From: Coix lacryma-jobi var. lacryma-jobi
Lineage: Eukaryota; Streptophyta; Magnoliopsida; Poales; Poaceae
Length of the DNA stretch: 64,000 nucleotides
Direction: 5' to 3'
NCBI GenBank assembly: GCA_009763385.1
Contig: CM019831.1
Coordinates: 88,447,845-88,511,844, forward strand
Shown here in pieces: positions 10,808 to 23,349 of this stretch (its first letter is position 1; the number at the start of each line of letters is the position of its first letter). Under the pieces are notes generated by a model, which saw nothing but the letters and a program-made list of their open reading frames with translations, had not been told where the DNA came from and did not search any database. A program made the position numbers and the translations under genes.

Positions 10808-12339
10808 TGTTGACGCAAAATTCGTCACCTCGCGTCAAGGCACACAGCAAGCCGAACGAGGCTTGCTTCAATCGGGTGCCTGGAGCGTACTGAATCCGGA
10901 AGCATGCCAGTCGGTTTGACCTGAAAACCAACAAGGGATAAAATATGAGAATACCTTGGAACATGCTGGGTAAAAACCAGACAGTTCCAGATGTACGGCT
11001 TTGGAAGCCAATCACGATGGCACACAGCTATAGAAGCTGTTTGTTGAAACAGGTTTAAGATGTCATTCGGCAAGTATAAAGAGAAAGCATGTAAACATGT
11101 CGAATGCCGAACACATACGTGACAAAAGAATAAAAGAGGTAACTTGTAAATACAAATCTATTCAGATGACATATGCATAGGCCAATCCAGCTAGTCTGCC
11201 GCACATTCAACCTTCATGAACCCGTCAGGTATAAACTCAAGCAAAGCTAATCCACCGCATGATACCACTTGCTACAAATCTACACCACTCCTTATAATTA
11301 GATTAATCCACTGCATGATACGATCTAATTATAAGCTAAAAGCGTACATACATCTGAACAGATCTATACATACTCATTACTCATGTAAGCTTAACCAGAA
11401 TCGGCAAACTAGCCGAACTGGGGTCCATGAAGAAGAAACATACAAGCAAAGCATGATTAAACTAATCTAAAACCTGTACCTGCCGCACGACACCCAGCTC
11501 TATCAAAGCCTAAACATGATCGGCATGCATGAACCCGCAGCATGTAACAATCTAGATTGAAAGTCGGTTCGGCCATCATGATCTTATAATTAGCAAAGCA
11601 CGAGCGAACTCATGCGACAAGGCCGAACGAGGATCAATCTAGATTGGGCAAAAGGTGTTGTATGAATTAAATGAATAAAACATATAACACATGATAACTT
11701 GATGAATCTATTAGATCTGCCAAATCTAACAGAGCCGATAACTATTTTTACTCATGACTTAATCCGCCGCACGATTCAAGGCATAAGGAAAAACTTCCCG
11801 TCATAAGCTTAAATCCGCCGCACGATACTAAGCTTAACATACGAGACTACTTGCATCATATCTAAATCCACCGCATGATACTAGACATGATAGCAAGGTT
11901 GTCGGTACTTACGGAGGTCGACGGATCGATGATTCCCCTCGAAGAACTCGACGACACGACTATAAGGACTCGAAGACGGCACGGGGCCGGTTGTATTGAT
12001 GTGGTTGTGAACAGTTTTACAATGGTCGAGGGCCTATATTTATACCCTGGACGAAACATGAGTCCTAGACGATCATGACTTTACAAAGAGATACGGAAAA
12101 GATATAAATTCTATATTATTTGGTGCCTTCCATCACCATGTGTCTTCTCGTGCAAGCCAGCTTTACCTGCGATACGCGTTTCCGAATGGAACTATGGCCT
12201 CGTGAAATAGCCGACCGCACCGACAAACGTCGAAACTCTGAGGGCCGAACAGTTGTTGATTGCTTGCCGAATCCTTTTCCTTCTGCTGGCTGGGCCCATC
12301 TATCATATCCTTACGTGTGCGAAAAATCTGGTGTCAACA
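10808..12339 (-). repeat. D 3' LTR
   Basis: 1,532 bp, TGTTGACGCAAAATT to GGTGTCAACA, preceded by target duplication AAAAG. A minus-strand TATAAATA lies near 12,036-12,043 and is the probable promoter core. Short runs of CCGCA(C/T)GATAC recur along the LTR (for example 11,292, 11,767, 11,819 and 11,869). Its partner is at 18,766-20,300. Confidence 0.95.
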
Positions 12340-12356
12340 CATGCCCCCTAATTTTG
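12340..12356 (-). other. D polypurine tract
   Basis: On the minus strand this reads AAATTAGGGGGCATG immediately before the LTR start TGTTGACAC. It is the expected primer for plus-strand synthesis and fixes the minus orientation of D. Confidence 0.85.
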
Positions 12357-12588
12357 GGATAAATGTTTCATTCCAAAATTCCCATTTTCCTTTCGCACTG
12401 TCGTGGAACCTCTGGAAGCATCTGCCTTCACACGCCATAATTACCGTGCCTGCCGATCCGCCTCCCGATGCACTTGGGATCTTTTAAAACTTTCCTTTCA
12501 TTCTATTCCGGCTTGCGCATTCGGAACTCCTTGCTTCAGTCGAAACCAGAAAAACCCTCTTCTCTTCCACCATCCTCCAATTTAGAAG

Positions 12589-13271
12589 ATGTCTTCCCAA
12601 GCGAGTCGCCATAGCCTCGAGCTTGGCGAGTCTAGCACTTCTAAAAGAAGGTCGCCCTTTCTTCTTCTTCCTTGTTTCACAAATGAAAGTAGCCGGCCTC
12701 ATCTCATTACTTTTTTGTTTAGGAGGACTAATGACAACTTCACCGAGGATTTGACTCAGAAAGTCATAGATCTTCAGCTCGACCTGGAAGGGAAGGATCG
12801 GGAAATCACCCGAATCTCCCAAGAACGTGACGCCGCTCGAAAAAGGGCCGTTGGTAAGTATCCTCTCATCGCCTTTTCAGTATTTTCCTCCCCTTTTCTT
12901 TGTTTTCTCGCCCTCACTTATTTCTCCCTTCCTTAGATCTGTCATCCCAACTCCACGCCCTTGAAGCCGCCATCACCAAGCTCTCCACCACGGCTGATGT
13001 GATAGGCACAACACCTCTGAAGCGATTGAAGGAGGTTAACCGAATCCTTCCTATCATTTCCAGGACCGGCATGGGATTTGGCGCAGCACTTGCTTTCTCC
13101 GCTGTGAAGATCCATTCTGGCGCCGGCTATAGTAGATTTGATATTTGTGAGCAAGAGTTAGAAGATAAGGTAGAACATTCTGCAGAGGATATGAAGGAAG
13201 CCGAAACAGATCTGGCCGATGCCTTTGATCGCTTCTTCCCGATTAAGCATAGAATGGAGTGGACAAACTAA
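12589..13271 (+). CDS. Antisense gene 1 in D: spliced coiled-coil protein of unknown function
   Basis: Proposed exons are 12,589-12,650, 12,723-12,853 and 12,937-13,271, giving about 175 residues. The introns (72 and 83 bp) start GTCGCC and GTAAGT and end in pyrimidine-rich tracts plus AG. The second donor is a perfect plant consensus and the reading phase is kept at both joints. The product begins Ser-rich (MSSQASRHSLELGESS), has a charged coiled coil (VIDLQLDLEGKDREI) and ends in an acidic helix-rich tail (DICEQELEDKVEHSAED). AATAAA follows about 25 bp after the stop. It lies on the strand opposite to D's gag. Tat-lineage elements such as maize Grande carry antisense frames in this position; I do not recognise this protein family. 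The first intron is optional, since the frame also reads through it. Confidence 0.55.
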
Positions 13272-13752
13272 CTTGTTGTGACTTTGCTCTTTTTGTAAAT
13301 AAAAAAGTTCTCCTGTTTGTCTCCCTAAAATCAGCTTGTGATTGATCCTTTGAGATCAATGTATACACATCGATCACTGGTTTCCGCTCCCTGCTTCAAT
13401 GGCAACGCAGGTCACACCGACCGTTGCTGATAACTGTATCATAAAACCCTGTTTTGCAGATAACTATTGCAACTGGCTATTTCGGACCTGAAGCTCCAAT
13501 CTTTTTCCTCAAATCTCCAATGATGTCAGGACAACACTCTCTAAGGAACTCTTTCGCTTCCGCCCCTAATGCCAATCAGTAATGTGAATTCCCAAACAGC
13601 CAATTAAAACTCGAAATTTTAGCCGAATCCCATTGACTTCCCGATTCTAAAACTTCTTCTAATTATCAAAAGATTTGGCCTGTCCCAGTAACGGCCCATA
13701 AGCTGTGCAAAATTCTACTCCAACGCTTGGTCTTTCAATGTGCAAGCTATGG

Positions 13753-13762
13753 TTCTATAAAG
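13753..13762 (+). promoter_or_regulatory. TATA box of antisense gene 2
   Basis: TCTATAAAGG lies about 83 bp upstream of the proposed ATG at 13,844, a normal spacing for a plant core promoter with a short leader. Confidence 0.5.
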
Positions 13763-13843
13763 GTGTCCGCATACAGGCTGTGACTCCAGTCGAATAGCTT
13801 GTCTTGCAAAAGTCCCCACCTCTCAGCTTCCAGTCTGAGAACA

Positions 13844-14638
13844 ATGGCAGGGGATGGCAGCCACGGCAAAAACCCTGTTGAAGGCGAATCAGGAGGAAGT
13901 CGAACACGAACTCACCGGCATAGGTAAGAAACTAAATCTGCCTCTTTGTGAAAATTTGTTTCTTGATTCGCTATTTATCTTCTTTCCAGGGTGGAACCTC
14001 CCCCCAGTCACGCCTGGGCTCCTTCTCTAGAAGCGGTAGATCTAAAAAGTTCTCTTCAACCTTCTTTCCAACTACGAGATTCTAAATCTAATGATTCACT
14101 TTAGCAGATTCGTTCAGATGCTTCTCGGTACCGCGAGGAAAGGGATAAAGCCCAGAAGGAACTGGAGGATGCATGCAAGAAGCATAGCATCGAGGAAGCC
14201 GAGTGGGCAGAGCATCAAAAGCAACTCTGCAATATTATTGCAGGTCAGCAGAGCCTCGGCTCTCTCCTTTTTCTTGACCGAACCCATCTTCGCTTATCAT
14301 ATCCTGCCTCAGCCTTATCTGCAGAGAATGACCGCTTGAAGGTGGCAGCAAATAGAGTCGCCCTCAATGTGAATGCCCGTGGGGATTCTGTCGAAGCTCG
14401 CCTTGACGCTGTGAACGGCCGTATAGATCAGGCCGTCATCCAAGGTGTACGCGCTGGGGTCACTTTCGAGTTAGCAGCAATGAGTTCATGGACCAAGGAA
14501 GACTACTCCTCCCTACCAGTTGGATTCGCATGCGACCCAGACGAATTCGAAGATCTTGAAATTTATGATGGTCACGCTGCCGCTATCGCCGAAATCACTG
14601 ATCCGCAATCTATTGTAAACACATTATTCTTGGGGTAG
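13844..14638 (+). CDS. Antisense gene 2 in D: four-exon coiled-coil protein of unknown function
   Basis: Proposed exons are 13,844-13,923, 13,990-14,035, 14,105-14,243 and 14,325-14,638, giving about 192 residues. The introns are 66, 69 and 81 bp. All start GT (GTAAGA, GTAGAT, GTCAGC), end AG after T/C-rich tracts, and join in phase although stops occur inside them. The product starts MAGDGSHGKNPVEGESGG, has a coiled coil (RYREERDKAQKELEDACKK) and ends with an aromatic/acidic region (SSWTKEDYSSLPVGF). Its layout resembles antisense gene 1 and the tails may be distantly related. It has its own TATA box. Function unknown; the exon structure is strong evidence that it is or recently was a real gene rather than a chance frame. 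Confidence 0.65.
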
Positions 14639-15538
14639 TTCTGCACTAGGACGAATTTATGAATGAAGCTTGTAACCTATAGAATTCGTCCTTCTCTGAA
14701 TAATGTCTATTTTGCATAACCTTTTCTCTTCAATGATTTCCTCAATTGCAACATCTCCTTTGAAAAACGTTTGCCGAGTGTATGACGTCATTTTAGCCGA
14801 CTAAATCTCATCTCCGATATGTCATGTCACTCGGCTTTGCACTTACTGCACTTCACCTTTCTCTATCCCCAATAAACCTGCCATCTTGAAAAATGCTAGG
14901 GTCACCAAGGTCATAAACATCCGTACTAAAGGTGATATAAATATCGGCTATAACTTAAATCTTTGGAATATTTTTTCTGCTAAAGGCGATGCTTTTACAT
15001 CGGCTGTATAAAATATCCTTTGAGTTACACATTTTTCACGCGTTCGGCTTTAACAAGTAGTGCCGAAGCTTCAACTGACAAACAGTACACATGAATCACC
15101 AATTTCGTCACAGCCGAATCCCCTTTCTTGGGTTTAACATTTTCGGCTAAAGCAAACTGCCGTTCATTTTTCCCTCAAAACTAATATAAGGGCCGATCCT
15201 ATTATAAGGCTTATCGGCCATCACGTACAACCCGAAATAATCACCAAGCTGTAGAAGCACTTTTACATATCCCCAAACTCATCATAAAGCTTCTGTTGTA
15301 CGCCACCTCGTAAGAATCTTCTCTGAGTTTCCACGAGCCCTGGTAATGAAGAAATAATCAGAACCCCTAAAGGTTTGCAGATTTCGAAGCATATTTGAGA
15401 CCCAAACTTGAACATACTGATCCAACTTCGGCTCCATTATCAACACTTTATTCCTTGTCAGCCGACACGAAACTTTGGCCTCAATGTTTCCCCATCACCA
15501 TTAATTGGATTTTAAAAATTACTCTGAGAGCCGATTAT
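14639..15538. other. D non-coding stretch between antisense gene 2 and the protease
   Basis: I see no coding signal on either strand. It is scattered with GCCGA/TCGGC words, as are the LTRs. An autonomous relative would carry reverse transcriptase, RNase H and integrase in this general interval; no trace of those domains is visible. Confidence 0.5.
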
Positions 15539-18500
15539 CTAAATTGGCTGTTGGTCCTCGTCGAAGACGTTCACAGGACCTGCTTCCCAAGCTCTTCCAG
15601 AGAAACACTCAACACCATCATACTCCCAGTAGATAGACTCTGCATTAGCAACACTCACCGAGTCATCGGTATGGACGATCTCAATGTCATCTCCAATCCA
15701 CTGGATAAGGAATCGATGCATAGTTGATGGCACACAACAATTCGCATGTATCCAATCTCTTCCCAACAGCAAACTGTATGCCCCCTTGCCATCAATGACG
15801 AAGAAGGTGGTGATCAAGGTTTTAGACCCAATCATCAACTCGACATGGACTGCTCCTCGTGTGTCAGAAGAATTGCCAGCAAAATCCCTTAAGACCATAT
15901 CGGTTTTCAACAGATCTTCACTTGTCAACCCGAGTTTCCTGAAGGTGGTATACGGCATGATATTAATAGCAGCTCCTCCATCGATGAACATCTTGGTTAA
16001 TGGCTTGCCATTGATGTACCCCCTCATATACAATGGCTTCAAGTGTCAGTGATTAAATGGTTTGTCAAATACTGCCTTTTCAGCCAATACGAGATGAGCC
16101 AACAAGTCCTGAAATTCACTCTCATCAAAATCTGAATACGTCTCATCCTGGACATCTTGATTCTCCGGAGCTATAACCTCTGACGGGAGGAAGAACGCCA
16201 TGTATGTATCAGCCGAGTGATCACCTCCATTCGGCTTCTCTTTAGGACGCCAGACCCGTTTCGTCTTGGTGCCCGCTTGCTCCAACTCCCTGTTCCTCAA
16301 GCGCAGCACTCTCCTTTTCTGGCTCTTCCTTAAACCTGGCGGACACCATTGTCCTTTTTGCTAGACATACTCACGGTATTCTTCCTCTTCAGTATGAGCC
16401 CAACTTCGATCGGCAAATCTTCCCTGCCGATTCTCAAAGCTATTTATTTTTAAGCGTCGATCGTCCTCAAGGATTCGCGCCCCAAGCCTTTCATGGACAG
16501 AACGGCGGTTGACTCGAGATTGCTTGTACTCGGAGTACTGACTACTGCATTCAGGGCAGTTGTTCTTAACAGGCAACTTCAAGCCTTCGTTCCAACAATA
16601 TTGGAAGAACGAGCATTCCCAATGAGACTGTTCCTGTTCCTCCATATCTTCTCGTTCTTTTCGGTACATCTCTTCCTCGTACCTCCTTAGTTTTTTTAGG
16701 AACTCTTGCTCTTCATAAAACCTCTGCTTTTGATATCGTTCCTGTTCACGACGCCACTTGTTCAATAGAATACGTGTCGTGACTCTGGGCCTAGAGGTTT
16801 CACCTGTTTCAATTTGGCTATTCTGAAACCGAACCCTCTGCTGAAGTTCCTCATTCGTAATCTGCCGATCAGGGTCAACAGCACCAACACCCTTTGCTCT
16901 ATCAGAAGTTAAAACTTTCATCTTGTTCTTTCCTCCAAAATCGGCTATATTGATCATATTGACAGAGAAGGACATGGTATTCTGTCCAAAAGGACTACCA
17001 TCCACTTTCATTTTTCCATCAAACCTTAGGTGTCCGTCTTGGATGGCCTTCTGAATCCGCACTCTGAACACTCGGCAATCATTTATGGAGTGAGACTTGG
17101 TATTGTGGAAACCACAATACTTCTTGTCTTTGACGCCCTCAGGGAATAACATAGCATGACCCTCCGGCAACTTGATGCGTCCTTCCTTCAGCAGATACTC
17201 AAATAACTTATCTGATTTGGAGACATCAAAATCATAGGTACCCTTTTGCTGCCTCAGCCATCGCTGGTTGACTTGAGTTGGGTCCTTGGCCTAGATTATC
17301 TCAGCTGCAGCTACTTCATCTTCATCATCGTAATCAACTGTGTCTTCCAAGAAAGCCTGATACATCTCGGCAGCTATGTCGCCCTTCTGGAACTGGTTGC
17401 TCTTCCTGAATCCCTGAGCTCGATTGCTCATCATTGCCAACCTTTGTGATAACTGCCCGAGGTCTTCAAATTCCATGCCGAATAGCTTTTCTTTGATACT
17501 CGGCAACATGCCAGCTATGGCTATCCCCGGCAACTGGTCATCCGGCAAATTCAGAGAATAGCAGAGATTTTTGGTCTCCCTGAATCGGCGCAGATACTCT
17601 TGCGGTGTCTCGCCAGGTCTCATCCTCAAGCTCATGAGATCGACCAACTTCTTCTCACTGGTTCCCGTGAAGAAGTATGAGTGGAATTTCTGCTCAAGTT
17701 CTGCCCATGTATTGATAGAATTTGCTAGCAGAGATGCGAACCAAGAGAAGGCTGGTCCTGTCAATGACAACGGGAAGTATCGAATCCTCCAAGCTTCATC
17801 TGCCGATGCTTCGCCAAGCTGCATCAGGTAACGGCTGATATGCTCTCTCGTACTGGTGTCATCTTGGCCCGAGAACTTGGTAAGGTCAGTAGGAGGCTTG
17901 ACTCTCGGAGGGAGAGCCACCCGATTGTACCACTCTGGGTAAGGAGACTTATATGTGTATGTTTGATTCTTTGGCTTTAGGCCGAACTCATTCTGCATCA
18001 TATCAGCCATTTTATGCATGATGAGGCCAACGTTTGAATCAGGAGCTGTTTGTGCTTGCCCCCCAGTATGTAATCCTGCTGAACTCCCGTAGCCTGGATT
18101 CGGAAGAGCACTAATTGAGTTATAGTCTATGAATTCCCGATATCCGTCTCCAAACATATCTTTCTGTATCCTGTTTGCCACAGGAGACACTCTAGAAGCA
18201 GATGGTGGGACGTTCCCTGTTGTGCCGAATGTGAGCTGGCCATAGGTCTGGGGAAGTTGTTGTGTTTCCTGAGACACCACTCCACCCATGCTTGGGCTAG
18301 CTCCACTGTTTTCGGCAACCCTCCGGAGTTGAGGTACTTGGAACAACAATGGCCCCCGTATTGGACCAGCAGCTTCTTCAAAATACTTATCTGCGTTTGG
18401 ACCGAAAGTATCGATCATGACAGCACGAAAGGTGTTCAGGAAAGCCGATTGATGACTGGTCACTGCTCCTGATACGATCCTATGCATCATCTCCGCCATC

Positions 18501-18727
18501 TTCTGGAGAGCCGCTTCTTCGCTACCGTCAGGCAGCTCGAGTTGGTGATGAGGAACAACCTTCGGGAACGTCTGCTTCTGATAGACTTTGTCGCTTTTAT
18601 TCTTGGAGAAGGTCTCCAAACACTTGCGCTGGAATTCATCACAAGCTCGCTGCAACAGATCTTTTGATTCTAGCGGCAAATTGTCCATGGTCACCTCGAA
18701 GACTTGATCTTCATTAATCTCAGGCAT
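15539..18727 (-). pseudogene. D gag-protease polyprotein frame with three in-frame stops
   Basis: One frame of 1,063 codons runs from ATG 18,727 (MPEINEDQ) to a stop at 15,539 with no frameshift, but with TAG at 17,291, TAG at 16,361 and TGA at 16,046. The first 479 residues carry a retrotrans_gag domain (PPTDLTKFSGQDDT, then LTGPAFSWFASL, then RRFRETKNLCYSL). A Cys/His segment (KKYCGFHNTKSHSINDC) and a Lys/Arg/Glu coiled stretch follow. The last third is a protease-like region with FIDGGAAINIMPY, where the triplet is D-G-G, as often seen in Tat-like elements. The first segment alone could still make a particle protein. No polymerase follows. Confidence 0.8.
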
Positions 18728-18740
18728 CTTGAAATGAAGG

Positions 18741-18762
18741 GTCCCACCAGGCGTGCCAAAAA
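18741..18762 (-). other. D primer binding site
   Basis: On the minus strand it reads TGGCACGCCTGGTGGGAC just inside the 5' LTR edge (TG at 18,766). The TGG start and location fit a tRNA-primed site. It differs from the B site, so D and B used different tRNAs. Confidence 0.7.
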
Positions 18763-18765
18763 GTG

Positions 18766-20300
18766 TGTTGACGCAAAATTCATCACCTCGCGTCAAGGCA
18801 CACAGCAAGCCGAACGAGGCTGGCTTCAATCGGGTGCCCGGAGCGTACTGAATCCGGAAGCGTGCCAGTCGGTTTGACCTGAAAACCAACAAGGGATAAA
18901 ATGTGAGAATACCTTGGAACATGCTGGGTAAAAACCAGACAGTTCCAGATGTACGGCTTTGGAAGCCAATCACGACGGCACACAACTATAGAAGCTGTTT
19001 GTCGAAACAGGTTTAAGATGTCATTCGGCAAGTATAAAGAGAAAGCATGTAAACATGTCGAATGTCGAACACATACGTGACAAAAGAATAAAAGAGGTAA
19101 CTTGTAAATACAAATCTATTCAGATGACATATGCATAGGCCAATCCAGCTAGTCTGCCGCACGTCCAGCCTTCTTGAACCCGTCAGGTATAAACTCAAGC
19201 AAAGCTAATCCACCGCATGATACCACTTGCTACAAATCTACACCACTCCTTATAATTAGATTAATCCACCGCATGATACGATCTAATTATAAGAAGCTAA
19301 AAGTGTACATACATCTGAACAGATCTATACATACTCATTACTCATGTAAGCTTAACCAGAATCGGCAAACTAGCCGAACTGGGGTCCATGAAGAAGAAAC
19401 ATACAAGCAAAGCATGATTAAACTAATATAAAACCTGTACCTGCCGCACGACACCCAGCTCTATCAAAGCCTAAACATGATCGGCATGCATGAACCCGCA
19501 GCATGTAACAATCTAGATTGAAAGTCGGTTCGGCCATCATGATCTTATAATTAGCAAAGCACGAGCGAACTCATGCGACAAGGCCGAACGAAGATCAATC
19601 TAGATTGGGCAAAAGGTGTTGTATAAATTAAATGAATAAAACATATAACACATGATAACTTGATGAATCTATTAGATCTGCCAAATCTAACAGAGCCGAT
19701 AACTATTTTTACTCATGACTTAATCCGCCGCACGATACAAGGCATAAGCAAAAACTTCTCGTCATAAGCTTAAATCCGCCGCACGATACTAAGCTTAACA
19801 TACGAGACTACTTGCATCATATCTAAATCCACCGCATGATACTAGACATGATAGCAAGGTTGTCGGTACTTACGGAGGTCGACGGATCGATGATTCCCCT
19901 CGAAGAACTCGACGACACGACTATAAGGACTCGAAGACGGCATGGGGCCGGTTGTATTGATGTGGTTGTGAACAGTTTTACAATGGTCGAGGGCTTATAT
20001 TTATACCATGGACGAAACATGAGTCCTAGACGATCATGACTTTACAAAGAGATACGGAAAAGATATAAATTCTATATTATTTGGTGCCTTCCATCACCAT
20101 GTGTCTTCTCGTGCAAGCCAGCTTTACCTGCGATACGCGTTTCCGAATGGAACTATGGCCTCGTGAAATAGCCGACCGCACCGACAAACGTCGAAACTCT
20201 GAGGGCCGAACAGTTGTTGATTGCTTGCCGAATCCTTTTCCTTCTGCTGGCTGGGCCCATCTGTCATATCCTTACGTGTGCGAAAAATCTGGTGTCAACA
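18766..20300 (-). repeat. D 5' LTR
   Basis: 1,535 bp, partner of 10,808-12,339 and nearly identical to it. It ends CAACA at 20,300 and is followed by target duplication AAAAG, after which the A reverse-transcriptase frame resumes with DTGKIRVCIDFRDLN. Confidence 0.95.
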
Positions 20301-20305
20301 AAAAG

Positions 20306-21746
20306 GATACCGGGAAAATCAGGGTTTGCATTGATTTTAGAGATCTGAATAGAGACACTCCCAAAGATGAGTATCCTATGCCTATAGCCGATATGTTAAT
20401 CAATGATGCTTCAGGACATCAGGTTGTCAGTTTTCTTGACGGCAACGCTGGTTATAACCAGATATTCATGGCCAAAGAAGATATGTCCAAAACGGCCTTT
20501 ATTTGTCCTGGGTTCGTTGGTCTTTTTGAGTGGGTCATGATGACATTCAGTTTGAAGAATGCAGGTGCCACTTATCAGCGTGCTATGAATCTGATCTTCC
20601 ATGATTTGATTGGGATAATCATGGAAGTGTACATTGATGATATTGTGATTTACGTCTAGCGTTTGAAAGGATGCGCCGTTATGGTTTGAAGATGAACCCT
20701 TTGAAATGTGCTTTTGGTGTATCAACTAGGAAGTTTTTAGGGTTTATCATTCACGACAAAGGCATAGAGATTGATCCTAAAAGGATAGAAAAGTTCAGGC
20801 GCCTACATGCAAAAGGGACTTGCAGAAGTTCTTAGGGAAAGTGAACTACTTGAGGAGATTTATTGCAAATTTGTCCAGGAAAATTATTCCTTTCACCCCT
20901 ATACTAAAATTAAAGGATGAAGCTGAGTTCGCTTGGGGGGCAGAGCAGTAAGAAGCATTTGAAAAGATGAAGGAATATTTGTCATCTCCACCAGTTCTTC
21001 GGGCGCCTAAGAGAGGCATCCCTTTCAGATTATATGTCGCCGCCGATGAAAAGGTTATTGGAGCTGTCTTGACACAAGAAGATGAAGGTAAAGAATATGT
21101 AATTGCATATATTGGTCGCCGTCTTCTTGATCCCGAGACAAGGTACGCCCATATCGAGAAATTATGTTTATCCTTGTACTATGCTTGTGCTAAAATGAGA
21201 CACTATTTGCTATCTAGTACATGTCTTGTTGCATGCCAGGCCGATGTGATTAAGCACATGTTATATCGGCCAATCCTTAGAGGAAGGGTTGGCAAATGGG
21301 CGTATGCATTGATTGAGTTTGACTTGACCTATGAACCATTGAAAACTTTGAAAGGTCAAGTTCTGGCCGATTTCATTGTTGAGCATGGTATAAGTTTAGA
21401 AGATGAAATCAGTTATTTTACTTTTACTCCATGGAAACTTCATTTTGATGGATCGGCTTGTAAGGAGGGCCAAGGTGTTGGTGTGGTCATTATTTCTCCT
21501 AATGGTGCTGAGTTTGAAATGTTGAGCCGGTTAGATTACTTGTGCACTAATAATCAAGCCGAATATGAAGCTCTTTTATTCAGTTTAGAAATTTTATGTT
21601 CCATGGAGGTTAAGCATGTTGAAGCTTATGGTGATTCCTTACTAGTAGTACAGCAAGTTGCTGGTAATTTCCAATGTTTAGAGGGATCGTTAAATGTTTA
21701 TCTTAACATGTGCCTTGACATCATTGCTCATTTTACCGAATTCTAG
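20306..21746 (+). pseudogene. A reverse transcriptase and RNase H
   Basis: Reverse transcriptase motifs are IRVCIDFRDLN, FLDGNAGYNQI and the catalytic YIDD near 20,630. Relative to B, about 35-40 bp are missing just after YIDD and about 11 bp near 20,793, shifting the frame. A CAA-to-TAA stop lies at 20,949. RNase H follows with HFDGSACKEGQGVG (first Asp), NNQAEYEAL (Glu) and YGDSLLVVQQV (Asp). These enzymes copied the element's RNA into DNA. This copy is dead, unlike the longer frames of B. Confidence 0.85.
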
Positions 21747-22071
21747 ATTCGGCATATACCAAGGCATGAAAATTATAAAGCCAACATGTTAGCTCAGCAA
21801 GCATCTCGCTATAATGTTAGTAAACATAATTTTTACATAAAACCGGTGCAGCAGCGCGTAGAAGTATTGTCGGCTTCTATGACCGACTAGTTTGTTTTAA
21901 GACCAGTTTGGCCATCTTGCCATGGAGACCAGGTATATGTTGAGCATACTTGGGTAAGTACTATGGCCGACCAGGTTGTTTATGAATGAACTCAGTTAAT
22001 CTGTCCGATTGACCTGGTCGATCTTGGGACGATTAATTTGTCTAAAGAAACTCTAAATCGGTCCGAAACAA

Positions 22072-23349
22072 ATGGAACTGATTTGGAAGATTGGAAAACT
22101 CCCTTACTTAAATATCTTAATGATCCAAGTACTAAGGTTGATCAAAGTGTTTCGGCGGAGTGCATTTAAATATATACTACATAATGATGAGCTTTACCGA
22201 AGAACTGTCGAAGACTTGTTGCTTAAGTGTTTGGGATCTGATCAAGCAAAGGTGGCTATGGGGGAAGTTCATGAAGGTATTTGTGGTACACATCAATCAG
22301 CGCCTAAGATGAAATGGCTATTGCGTAGAGCTGGGTTTTATTGGCCCACAATGATGGCCGATTGTTTTCGTTACTACAAAGGATGCGAAGAATGTCAACG
22401 GTTTGGAAATATACAGCTTGCACCTGCTGCTATGCTTCATCCTATTATCAAACCGTGGCCTTTTCGTGGTTGAGGGCTAGACTTCATTGGCCAAATTCAT
22501 CGCCCATCTTCAAAAGGACATCGTTTTGTTCTGGTTGCTACAGATTACTTCACTAAATGGACTGAAGCAGTACCTTTGAATAATATGACACATAAGGAGG
22601 TAATTGAGTTTATCACTGAACATATCATACATAGATTCGGCATACCTCAGACGTTAAGCACAGATCAAGGGACGTCTTTTATTTCTAAAGAAGTGCAAGA
22701 TTTTGCCGAATTATACAAAATAAAGATGCTCAATTCGTCTTCGTACTATGCTCAAGCTAACGGCCAAGCTGAGTCCAGTAACAAGACTTTGATCAAGCTT
22801 ATCAAGAAAAAGATTGAGGACAACCCAAGAAGGTGGCATGAGGTTTTGTCTGAGGCTTTATGGGCTCATCATGTGTCAAGGCATGGTGCTACAAAAGTCA
22901 CTCCTTTCGAGCTGGTATGTGGGCAAGAAGCAGTGTTGCCCGTCGAGGTAAATCTGGATGCATATAGACTAGCTAGACAGAATGATTTATCTGTTGTTAT
23001 GTACCATGATGCCATGATGGACAACATAGATGAAATAACTGATAAGAGATTAAAAGCTTTTATGGAGATGGAAAAAGACAAAGCTCGGGTTGTCAGAGCA
23101 TACAACAAGAAAGTGAGAAGCAAATCGTTCCAAGTGGGAGAGTTAGTATGGAAAACTATACTACCACTCGGGTCGAGAAGCAACAAGTTTGGCAAGTGGT
23201 CACCGAGTTGGGAAGGTCCTTATAAAGTGATCAAGGTAATATTCGGGAATGCATATATGCTAGAGACGTTACAAGGTGAAAGTCTCCCAAGAGCAATAAA
23301 CGGAACGTATTTGAAAAAGTACTTTCCAAGTGTTTGGCAAGAAGCCTGA
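22072..23349 (+). pseudogene. A integrase
   Basis: An N-terminal HHCC zinc domain is present (HEGICGTHQ ... CEECQRFG). A TGA at 22,471 replaces a TGG codon of the B copy. The catalytic core follows with TDQGTSFIS and AQANGQAESSNK (second Asp and Glu), and then the C-terminal chromatin-contact region (GELVWKTILPLGSR ... WEGPYKVI). The protein would join the element's DNA to the chromosome. It is broken by the stop. Confidence 0.85.

Larger units (their letters stand above)
10808..20300 (-). mobile_element. D: non-autonomous Gypsy (Tat-like) element with gag-protease and antisense genes
   Basis: Complete element of 9,493 bp flanked by the 5-bp duplication AAAAG. Its LTRs (10,808-12,339 and 18,766-20,300) both run TGTTGACGC...GTCAACA and look about 98% alike by eye, so insertion was fairly recent. 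On the minus strand the order is primer site, gag, protease, about 900 bp without coding signal, two plus-strand genes and the polypurine tract. There is no reverse transcriptase, RNase H or integrase. It would need enzymes in trans, presumably from a related autonomous element. Confidence 0.9.
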
